Below are positions 57,557-64,000 of a stretch of 64,000 nt of DNA, piece after piece. The position numbers were made by a program, and so were the translations under genes. A model generated the notes under the pieces. The model was not told the DNA's origin and did no database searches. It saw nothing but the letters and a program-made list of their open reading frames with translations. Source of the stretch: Enterobacter chuandaensis (GTDB lineage: Bacteria > Pseudomonadota > Gammaproteobacteria > Enterobacterales > Enterobacteriaceae); the NCBI RefSeq assembly GCF_003594915.1, contig NZ_QZCS01000001.1:310001-374000 (forward strand), in the 5' to 3' direction. Every line of letters starts with the position of its first letter. Position 1 is the first letter of the stretch.

Positions 57557-57851
57557 GGGGGGATGAGAACCCCCGACCGGGGTTCGACAACTGGCGCAGC
57601 CAGTTGGACAGACTGAGAGCGCAGCGAACAGGCTGCCCGCAGGGCGAGCGAAGCGAGTCAATCCCCCCCTCACCGCCATATTTAAGATGAGAGCTCGTAC
57701 GAAAGTACGGGCTTTTTTCTTTTATATTCTTCGTAAGGGGGGGGATGAGAACCCCCGACCGGGGTTCGACAACTGGCGCAGCCAGTTGGACAGACTGAGA
57801 GCGAAGCGAACAGGCTGCCCGTAGGGCGAGCGAAGCGAGTCAATCCCCCCC
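57557..57851 (+). repeat. 182-bp tandem repeat with tRNA-Ser 3' end
   Basis: Two copies of a 113-nt unit (57557-57669 and 57739-57851, two differences) spaced 182 nt apart. The first copy runs directly into TCACCGCCATATT, so AATCCCCCCCTCACCGCCAT at its end repeats the tRNA-Ser 3' end, followed by a terminator (57690-57720) nearly identical to that after tRNA copy 1. Each unit contains the hairpin AACTGGC-GCA-GCCAGTT (first copy 57589-57605). No open frame looks real. It may be transcribed as a tail of tRNA copy 2. Confidence 0.88.
57690..57720 (+). terminator. Terminator inside the tandem repeat
   Basis: AGAGCTCGTACGAAAGTACG followed by GGC and T residues, the same hairpin as after tRNA-Ser copy 1, here attached to a tRNA 3' remnant without a tRNA body. 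Confidence 0.85.
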
Positions 57852-57879
57852 GGTGCGACACGAGCTACCTCACCTACTA

Positions 57880-57915
57880 AAAAAGAAAGCCCGTACAAAA
57901 GCACGGGCCTTCTTA
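57880..57915. terminator. Terminator of the AGCS symporter gene
   Basis: GCCCGT (57889-57894) and ACGGGC (57903-57908) form a hairpin with an A-rich run before it, which is a T run on the minus strand. It lies 17 nt after the symporter stop. Confidence 0.75.
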
Positions 57916-57924
57916 TTCTATTCC

Positions 57925-59430
57925 TCAGCTACTCAACTTCCCTGCCGGCTGCTTTCCTTCGGGAGATGAAACCTGCCCAGGATTAGCAATATTCTCATCC
58001 CTACGCTCCTCCAGCCAGTAATCCGCATTTTTAATCCCCAGCCGAATGGGGTCAAACTGTGGATCCAGCCCCTGCGCGTTCTGAATTTCATAATCCTTCA
58101 GGCTGGCAAACGCTTTTTTATGCAGCAGAACAATGGCAATAATGTTGAGCCATGCCATCAGCCCTACGCCAATATCCCCAAGGCCCCAGGCCAGATCCGC
58201 GGTACGAACCGTGCCATACACCGTCGAAGCCATCAGACATAACTTAAGCAGGAAGGTCAGCCACGGGCGGTGAATTTTACGGTTGATGTAGGCGATATTC
58301 GTTTCAGCGATGTAGTAATAAGCAATGATCGTGGTGAAGGCAAAGAAGAACAGCGCAATGGCAACAAAGTAATTACCAAAGCCCGGCATCATACTTTCCA
58401 TCGCCGTCTGGACATAGCCCGGCCCCGCGGCCACGCCTGCAATCCCGGTATACAGCGCCGCGCCGTCGACGCCCTGCACGTTATACAACCCGGTAATCAG
58501 CAGCATGAACCCTGTCGCGGAGCAGACAAACAGCGTATCAATGTAGACCGAGAATGCCTGAACCAGCCCCTGCTTCACCGGATGGCTCACCGCCGCCGCC
58601 GATGACGCGTGCGGTCCGGTTCCCTGCGCCGCCTCGTTGGAATAAACCCCGCGCTTAACGCCCCACATAATTGCCTGACCGAGGATGGCGCCAAAGCCTG
58701 CTTCCAGGCCGAATGCACTTTTCCAGATCAGCAGAATCACTGAAGGGAGTTGGTTAATATTAATGGCGATAATAACGCAGGCGACAATAATATAGCCGAG
58801 AGCCATAAATGGCACCACCATGCTGCTAAAACTGGCGATCCTTTTCACACCACCGAAAATAATAAAACTTAACAGCACCGCAAGTAATGCCGCCGTGACG
58901 TTCGGACTCAGACCAAAGGCAATATCCAGGCTCGCACCAATCGAGTTTGCCTGTACGCCCGGAAGTAATAACCCGCAGGAGAAAATAGTCACAATCGCAA
59001 ATAACCATGCGTACCACTTCACCCCTAACCCTTTTTCAATATAAAAGGCAGGACCACCGCGATATTCCCCGTTTATTTTTTCTTTATAAACCTGACCAAG
59101 AGTAGATTCGACAAATGCTGAACTAGCGCCTAAAAACGCCACTATCCACATCCAGAAAAGCGCGCCCGGCCCGCCAAAGGTAATTGCCGTAGCCACACCG
59201 GCGATATTCCCTGTCCCCACGCGGCCTGCCAGCGTCATCGTCAGCGCCTGAAACGACGATACGCCTGCATCGGTAGGACGCCCCTGGAACATCAGGGTAA
59301 TCATATGTTTCATGTGACGTAATTGCAGAAAGCGACTACGAAGTGAGAAATAGAGGCCAACACCCAGACATAAAAATATTAACGCAGGACTCCAGATTAC
59401 TCCATTAATAGCACCAACCAGTTCGTTCAT
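57925..59430 (-). CDS. Sodium:alanine/glycine symporter, AGCS family
   Basis: 501-residue inner-membrane transporter with about 11 segments, of the alanine or glycine:cation symporter family. Family blocks are FQALTMTLAGRVGTGNIAGVATAITFGGPGALFWMWIVAFLGASSAFVESTLGQVYK and GAILGQAIMWGVKRGVYSNEAAQGTGPHASSAAAVSHPVKQGL. A hydrophilic tail of about 50 residues ends the protein. E. coli has AGCS members elsewhere (YaaJ) but not here. It is single, with its own promoter region upstream. Confidence 0.93.
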   Translation of the reverse strand: MNELVGAINGVIWSPALIFLCLGVGLYFSLRSRFLQLRHMKHMITLMFQGRPTDAGVSSFQALTMTLAGRVGTGNIAGVATAITFGGPGALFWMWIVAFLGASSAFVESTLGQVYKEKINGEYRGGPAFYIEKGLGVKWYAWLFAIVTIFSCGLLLPGVQANSIGASLDIAFGLSPNVTAALLAVLLSFIIFGGVKRIASFSSMVVPFMALGYIIVACVIIAININQLPSVILLIWKSAFGLEAGFGAILGQAIMWGVKRGVYSNEAAQGTGPHASSAAAVSHPVKQGLVQAFSVYIDTLFVCSATGFMLLITGLYNVQGVDGAALYTGIAGVAAGPGYVQTAMESMMPGFGNYFVAIALFFFAFTTIIAYYYIAETNIAYINRKIHRPWLTFLLKLCLMASTVYGTVRTADLAWGLGDIGVGLMAWLNIIAIVLLHKKAFASLKDYEIQNAQGLDPQFDPIRLGIKNADYWLEERRDENIANPGQVSSPEGKQPAGKLSS

Positions 59431-59797
59431 GTGTGACCCTCAGCGTGATGTTTCGGGGAAACGGATCCCCTGTTGTGTTTCTTCTTAGAATTTTGTGCGA
59501 ACAAGTACGAAACATAGATAACTCCCCTGAAGACACCAACTTAATTTTTACTTCGTAGTAATGTTCTGTGACAACATTCACGTTTAATTTTTAACTAACA
59601 ATTAGCGCGATCATTATATTCATAGATATTTTGTGGGTATTATAAACACATGTCACACTTCTACCACTCAAATAAAAACCAGCCGAATATAAATAAATAA
59701 TCGAAATGATTAATTATGAATAACAGGTGAGGTATGCAAAGAATAAATAACGCTTCCCGGCATAACGCCGGGAAGAAATGGCTTAAAAAGAATGATC
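59431..59797. other. Intergenic region between symporter and phoH
   Basis: 367 nt, markedly A/T-rich (59520-59750). It must hold the symporter promoter on the minus strand and the end of the phoH transcript. No credible open frame, tRNA or repeat is seen apart from the hairpin at 59753. Confidence 0.6.
59753..59775 (-). terminator. Candidate phoH terminator
   Basis: CTTCCCGGC (59753-59761) and GCCGGGAAG (59767-59775) form a perfect 9-bp stem with a 5-nt loop. The following minus-strand run (GCGTTATTTATTC) is only moderately T-rich. It is 23 nt after the phoH stop. Confidence 0.65.
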
Positions 59798-60865
59798 TTA
59801 ATCGGAATACACTTCCAGCGTCCGTTGACACAGCGCTGAACGCACACAGTCCTCTTTGGTGAAACGTACCACCCCAATCATCTCATCTTCCTCAAAACGT
59901 GACATCGCGTCGCTCAACCCGGACTTCACGCCGGATGGCAGGTCACACTGGGTAATATCGCCGTTAACGATAACCGTCACGTTCTCCCCGAGGCGCGTTA
60001 AGAACATCTTCATTTGCGCAGCGGTCACGTTCTGAGCCTCGTCAAGAATGACGACCGCATTTTCAAATGTACGTCCGCGCATATAGGCGAACGGCGCGAT
60101 TTCCACCTTGCCAATCTCTGGTCGCAGGCAGTACTGCATAAAGGATGCACCCAGTCGCTTCACCAGCACGTCATAGACGGGCCTGAAGTACGGAGCAAAC
60201 TTCTCCGAAATATCCCCGGGCAGGAAACCGAGATCTTCATCAGCTTGCAGTACAGGACGGGTAACAATAATGCGTTCCACGTCCTTATGGATCAGCGCTT
60301 CCGCCGCTTTGGCCGCACTGATCCAGGTTTTACCGCATCCGGCTTCACCGGTTGCAAAGATGAGCTGTTTACTCTCGATAGCATTCAGGTAGTGCGCCTG
60401 AGCCTCATTGCGAGCCACAATTGGAGAATTATCACGGCTGTCTCGGGCCATGCCAATTGCTTCTACGCCACTCATCTGCACAAGCGAGGTGACCGATTCT
60501 TCTTCACGCTGTTTATGGCTACGTGAATCCCGTCTCAGCACACGTTTTGCTTCGCGACGAGCTTTGATCACTGCTTTTTGTCTTCCCATGGATAGCACCT
60601 TGAGTTGTTGGTATTCATCACACGCGCCAGCTTCGGCACGATTATGCGCACGAACATCAGAGGGTTGGCTTCCTTGTAAGCCATTGCTTGCTTTATCGGA
60701 TGACAATACGGAACGGCTACGCGCACCGTTCTGCACGTCGGTCGAATCAGATTCTTGAGGTGTGGGGGAGAATTTAGTGGTGAGGAAATCGCTGCCGGAG
60801 TCTGAGCCTCCGCGCCGGGTGCTGCGGTTGTTATGTTTACCTTGTCCAGTACAGGACGCAACCAT
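59798..60865 (-). CDS. phoH: Phosphate starvation-inducible ATPase PhoH
   Basis: Cytoplasmic P-loop NTPase of the PhoH family. It has 355 residues from ATG 60865, about E. coli length. Walker A is GEAGCGKTW and Walker B VVILDEAQ, both in the C-terminal domain. The first 92 residues are polar and Ser/Arg-rich. A second start, MGRQKAVIKARREAKR at 60589, has a strong ribosome-binding site (AAGGTG six bases before) and would give a 263-residue form, the length often annotated. Both starts have suitable sites. Confidence 0.93.
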   Translation of the reverse strand: MVASCTGQGKHNNRSTRRGGSDSGSDFLTTKFSPTPQESDSTDVQNGARSRSVLSSDKASNGLQGSQPSDVRAHNRAEAGACDEYQQLKVLSMGRQKAVIKARREAKRVLRRDSRSHKQREEESVTSLVQMSGVEAIGMARDSRDNSPIVARNEAQAHYLNAIESKQLIFATGEAGCGKTWISAAKAAEALIHKDVERIIVTRPVLQADEDLGFLPGDISEKFAPYFRPVYDVLVKRLGASFMQYCLRPEIGKVEIAPFAYMRGRTFENAVVILDEAQNVTAAQMKMFLTRLGENVTVIVNGDITQCDLPSGVKSGLSDAMSRFEEDEMIGVVRFTKEDCVRSALCQRTLEVYSD

Positions 60866-61049
60866 TCGCGATCTCCATAGTGATTCAGCATCACTGCCGG
60901 GAACTACCGCTGTCTTATCTTAAGTACATCAGGAGTTATCATAAATGCAACATTTATTTTACCTGAATGCAACTTTTAAGACTACTCCTGCAGCGGAATC
61001 AGTCTCATATATGAATATTACAGAAATATAACAACAAGATAGTCATATG

Positions 61050-61084
61050 AAAAAATAATGTCCCCGCGAACTATCGCAGGGACA
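61050..61084 (-). terminator. efeUOB terminator
   Basis: TGTCCC (61059-61064) and GGGACA (61079-61084) with inner GCGA/TCGC pairing, then TTATTTTTT on the minus strand. It lies 5 nt after the efeB stop. The rest of the phoH-efeB gap up to 60866 is A/T-rich and probably carries the phoH promoter. Confidence 0.85.
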
Positions 61085-61088
61085 ATTA

Positions 61089-62372
61089 TCAGGCTTCGAT
61101 CAGCCCTTGTGCGAGGTACGCGTTCCGGTCGCGCGGGCCAGGCAGAGCAAAGAAATAGCCGCCGCCGATAGGTTTTATATACTCTTCCAGCGCTTCGCCG
61201 TTCAGCCGCTTCTGCACGGTCAGGAAGCCTTTCTCCAGATCGTGCTGATAGCAGACGAACAGCAGCCCCATATCAAGCTGGCCGGAGTTGGTCACGCCCA
61301 GCGAATAGCTGTAGCCACGGCGCATCATCAGGCTGGACTGCGTCTCTTTGGTGCGCGGGTTGGCAAGGCGAATATGGCTGTCGAGCGCGATAACGTCGCC
61401 ATCCGGATCGCTCGCGTAGTCAGGCACGTCATGCTCGTGCTTCATCCCCAGCGGCGCCCCGCTCTGCTTGTCGCGGCCAAAAATGGTCTGCTGCTCTTTA
61501 AGCGGCGTGCGGTCCCAGAACTCCACGTGGAACTGGATAATGCGCACCGCCTGATAGCTGCCGCCCACCGCCCACGCCGGTTCGTCCTGGTTCGCCGTCA
61601 CCCACACCACGTCTTTCATCAACGCCGCATCGCTGCTGTCCGGGTTGGCCGTACCGTCCTTAAAGCCCAGCAGGTTTACCGGCGTCTCTTTGCCTTTGCT
61701 GCGCGCGGCGTGATCGGAGATAAACCCTTCCCGCTTCCAGCGCACGCTCAGCAGATCCGGCGTATGTTTGATGATATCGCGCAGGGCGTGGATCACCGTG
61801 TCCTGGGTATTGGCGCAAATCTGCAGGAGCAGATCGCCGTGGCACAGCGCCGCGTCGAGGGAGTCATTCGGGAAGCGCGTCATTTTCTGCAGCGCTTTCG
61901 GCTTCTGTTTTGCCAGGCCGTAGCGCTCATCAAACAGCGACTCGCCCACCGAGACGGTAATGGTCAGGTTATCCGGGGCGATAAACGCCCCGAGGATACC
62001 GGAATCCATCGGCGGCAGGCGCGGGTTCGGCGTCTCCGGTGCCGGACCGCCCGCGGTAAGAAACGCGATGCGCGTCGTCAGCAGGCGGAACAGACGCTCC
62101 AGATCCGCCTTATCGCTGGCCAGCGAATCAAAGGCCACCAGCATCATGGAAGCCTGCTGTGGCGTCAGAATACCCGCCTGGTGCTCCCCGTAAAACGGCT
62201 GCGTCTCCATGCGGGCATCCGGCGACAGCGTGCCGGGCGCGCTTTGCGGTTTTGCCGCGTGCGCCACCGGGCAGCCACCGGCCAGGGCAAGCGCGCCGCC
62301 CAGCGCCCCTACCCCTTTTAGCAAACGACGTCGGGAAGGTTCCGCCACGTCGTACTCGTCGTGCTTGTTCAT
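61089..62372 (-). CDS. efeB: Deferrochelatase/peroxidase EfeB
   Basis: Tat-exported dye-decolourising (DyP) haem peroxidase of the EfeUOB ferrous iron system, reported to oxidise Fe(II) or release iron from haem. It has 427 residues (E. coli 423). The twin-arginine signal is [21 protein letters not shown] (near residues 13-33). The DyP motif GFKDGTANP holds the conserved aspartate, and the proximal histidine is likely in [10 protein letters not shown] or HIRLANP. It follows efeO by 5 nt. Confidence 0.97.
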   Translation of the reverse strand: MNKHDEYDVAEPSRRRLLKGVGALGGALALAGGCPVAHAAKPQSAPGTLSPDARMETQPFYGEHQAGILTPQQASMMLVAFDSLASDKADLERLFRLLTTRIAFLTAGGPAPETPNPRLPPMDSGILGAFIAPDNLTITVSVGESLFDERYGLAKQKPKALQKMTRFPNDSLDAALCHGDLLLQICANTQDTVIHALRDIIKHTPDLLSVRWKREGFISDHAARSKGKETPVNLLGFKDGTANPDSSDAALMKDVVWVTANQDEPAWAVGGSYQAVRIIQFHVEFWDRTPLKEQQTIFGRDKQSGAPLGMKHEHDVPDYASDPDGDVIALDSHIRLANPRTKETQSSLMMRRGYSYSLGVTNSGQLDMGLLFVCYQHDLEKGFLTVQKRLNGEALEEYIKPIGGGYFFALPGPRDRNAYLAQGLIEA

Positions 62373-62377
62373 CGTGC

Positions 62378-63505
62378 TTAGTCCAGACCCAGAACGCCAC
62401 GCAGCAGGGAGAGATCTTCCGCCAGGGTGGTAATCGGGCCTTTCAGCGCGTTACGGTCGGCGTCGGTTAGCTTGTCATAAGTTTCGAAACCGTCTTTAGT
62501 GCGATACTTCGCCAGGATGGTGTCGACTTTTTTGAAGTTGGCATCCACTTTCGCCAGCAGTTCGCCGTTCTCTTTTTGCAACTGAGGACGCAGCAGATCG
62601 ACAATCTTCTGTGCGCCGTCGACGTTAGCCTGGAAGTCCCACAGGTCGGTGTGACTGTAGCGATCCTCTTCACCGCTGATTTTGCTGGCAGCCACTTCTT
62701 CAATCAGACCGGCCGCGCCGCCCACCACCTTCGACGGCGGGAAGGCCAGCTCGCTGATGCGCTTTTGCAGCTCCAGCACGTCGGTGTTCAGCTGCCCGGC
62801 GTATTTCTCCATCCCTTTGGTGGAGTTATCACCAAACAGTGCTTTTTCCAGACGGTGGAAGCCGGTGAATTTCGGATCGGCGGCCTTCTGCTCGTAGTCG
62901 TCTTCACGGGCATCAATGCTGCCATCAAGGTCAGAGAACAGCTCGGCAATCGGTTCGATGCGCTCGTAATGCTGACGAGTTGGCGCGTACAGGGATTTCG
63001 CTTTCTCGATATCGCCCGCTTTCACCGCGTCGGTAAAAGCTTTGGTGCCCGCGACCAGGTCCGCCGTCTCTTTGGTGACGTAGGCTTTATAGGCGGTGAT
63101 GGCCTCACCCAGGCTCAGCAGGGCATCGCCCTTCGCGGCATCCTTCGTGGCGTCGCCCTTCACGATCAGCTTGCCTTTCGGATTGGTCAGCAGCCCGCAG
63201 GTCATGTCGTATTCACCCGGCTGCAGGTTGGCGGTCATCTTCTGGCTGAAGCCCGGCGCGATATTCTCGCGCTCTTCCACCACCATCACGCCTTTAAGGA
63301 TCTCCCACTCCAGCGCCTTCTGGCTGTGGTTCTGAATGATAAACTGGGTTTTGCCGCTGTTAACCGTGATGGTCATCGGCTCACACTGCTTATCGTTAAC
63401 GGTGACTTTTACTTGCGGAATATCTGCCGCCTGAGCGGTGAAAGTAGAAGCGAACAGCGCGGCAATGCCTGCGCATAACGCATTACGACGGAACTGAATT
63501 GCCAT
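62378..63505 (-). CDS. efeO: Iron uptake system protein EfeO
   Basis: Periplasmic component of EfeUOB. It has 375 residues, E. coli length. After the signal peptide (to QAA, about residue 26), an N-terminal cupredoxin-like domain (about 27-125) is followed by the peptidase-M75-like imelysin domain with the HXXE motif in [11 protein letters not shown]. It is next to efeB, with efeU upstream after 40 nt. Confidence 0.97.
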   Translation of the reverse strand: MAIQFRRNALCAGIAALFASTFTAQAADIPQVKVTVNDKQCEPMTITVNSGKTQFIIQNHSQKALEWEILKGVMVVEERENIAPGFSQKMTANLQPGEYDMTCGLLTNPKGKLIVKGDATKDAAKGDALLSLGEAITAYKAYVTKETADLVAGTKAFTDAVKAGDIEKAKSLYAPTRQHYERIEPIAELFSDLDGSIDAREDDYEQKAADPKFTGFHRLEKALFGDNSTKGMEKYAGQLNTDVLELQKRISELAFPPSKVVGGAAGLIEEVAASKISGEEDRYSHTDLWDFQANVDGAQKIVDLLRPQLQKENGELLAKVDANFKKVDTILAKYRTKDGFETYDKLTDADRNALKGPITTLAEDLSLLRGVLGLD

Positions 63506-63545
63506 GACTCTTCCCTTAAAAAGTATGTTGTAACTAAAGCGATAA

Positions 63546-64000
63546 TTATGGCGCGACGCGCGACGCCTGCGAGCCGGTACGCGGCGGCATCGCGAACAGC
63601 ACCAGCGCCGGAACCAGATAGATAAAGTACATCGCCACTTCGCTGACGCTTGGCGTTTCCTGGTAGCCGAAGATGCCTTCGAGCAGGGTGCCGGTCAGAG
63701 AATGGGTGGAGAGAACGTGGCTGAGATCGAACGCCACGTCCTGGAAGTGGTTCCACAGGCCCGCCTCGTGGAAGGCGCGGATCGCCCCTGCCGCCAGCCC
63801 TGCCGCCACCAGCAGAATAAACAGGCTGGTCCACTTGAAGAACGCGCCGAGGTTAAGACGAATGCCGCCCCAGTAAAGCAGAAAGCCCAGCACCACCGCG
63901 GTTGCCAGCCCGAGCATAGCGCCAACCGGCGGCCAGATGCCGACATCCTGTTGAAACGCCGCCAGCAGGAAGAAAACAGACTCCAGGCCTTCACGCGCGA
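63546..64000 (-). CDS. efeU: Ferrous iron permease EfeU (partial, N-terminus beyond window)
   Basis: C-terminal 150 or so residues of the Ftr1-type iron permease; the gene runs off the right edge, with no start visible. The iron-binding REXXE motif is REGLE at the edge (63990 region), followed by [33 protein letters not shown] and three membrane segments. The visible part has no frameshift. In E. coli K-12 efeU is broken by a frameshift, so intactness of the missing half matters and cannot be judged here. Confidence 0.95.
   Translation of the reverse strand, partial: AREGLESVFFLLAAFQQDVGIWPPVGAMLGLATAVVLGFLLYWGGIRLNLGAFFKWTSLFILLVAAGLAAGAIRAFHEAGLWNHFQDVAFDLSHVLSTHSLTGTLLEGIFGYQETPSVSEVAMYFIYLVPALVLFAMPPRTGSQASRVAP

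Noticed and set aside
57557-57851. Tandem repeat as a CRISPR array
   Set aside because: Only two units of 113 nt, no short regular spacers and no cas genes; the unit is tied to the tRNA 3' end.
54479-57860. Active integrative element or prophage at tRNA-Ser
   Set aside because: No integrase, excisionase or phage gene is present between the tRNA copies, so only a scar or cassette can be claimed.
61107-62321. 404-codon open frame antisense to efeB
   Set aside because: Arg/His-rich shadow of efeB, which is intact with Tat signal and DyP motif.

Overview
The window is chromosomal DNA of an enterobacterium close to Enterobacter, Lelliottia or Leclercia. Nearly every gene has a same-length counterpart in Escherichia coli, in almost the same order as the E. 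coli 23-25 minute region (fabF to efeU), at moderately high G+C. Species cannot be fixed from the sequence alone. There is no transposase, integrase, phage gene or CRISPR array.

Layout from left to right. (1) 1-5900, leftward: fatty-acid and phospholipid genes fabF(partial)-acpP-fabG-fabD-fabH-plsX with rpmF and yceD. (2) 6041-11377: yceF, rluC and rne, the last with a long autoregulatory leader. (3) 11376-13638: a divergent LysR regulator and MFS exporter, absent from this place in E. coli, with a perfect 21-bp palindrome between them. (4) 13713-25201: the flagellar flgBCDEFGHIJKL (leftward) and flgAMN (rightward) cluster, with sigma-28 promoters for flgKL and flgMN. (5) 25261-46456: housekeeping genes murJ, yceM, yceH, rimJ, mdtH, yceB, pyrC, dinI, bssS, solA, yceO, yceJ, yceI, trhO, lpxL, mdtG, msyB, yceK, opgH, opgG, opgC and ymdB. 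grxB, which lies between mdtH and yceB in E. coli, is missing here. (6) 46563-51288: the curli locus, csgBA, csgC and a fimbrin-like gene leftward, csgDEFG rightward. (7) 51332-54246: ycdZ, ycdY, ycdX and ghrA. (8) 54479-57924: two identical tRNA-Ser(GGA) genes enclosing a LysR-pirin-hydrolase cassette, followed by a 182-bp tandem repeat that carries the tRNA 3' end. (9) 57925-64000: an AGCS amino-acid symporter, phoH, and efeB, efeO, efeU(partial). The pgaABCD genes found between serX and phoH in E. coli K-12 are not here.

The most unusual item is csgA (47438-47695). Its product is 85 residues instead of about 151 and has only two curlin repeats, matching the first and last repeats of E. coli CsgA. 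Exactly three 22-residue units are missing, while csgB, csgC, csgD, csgE, csgF and csgG are all full length. The second is the tRNA-Ser locus, where tandem repeats ending in tRNA 3' sequence resemble in design the tyrT/rtT repeats of E. coli.

Several classical control elements can be read directly: the rne leader, the PurR operator and CTP-sensing hairpin of pyrC, the LexA box of dinI, the sigma-28 promoters of flgM and flgK, an OmpR-type region before csgD and a CsgD box before csgB. Gene starts were set by ribosome-binding site and by comparison with E. coli lengths as remembered; no database search was run.
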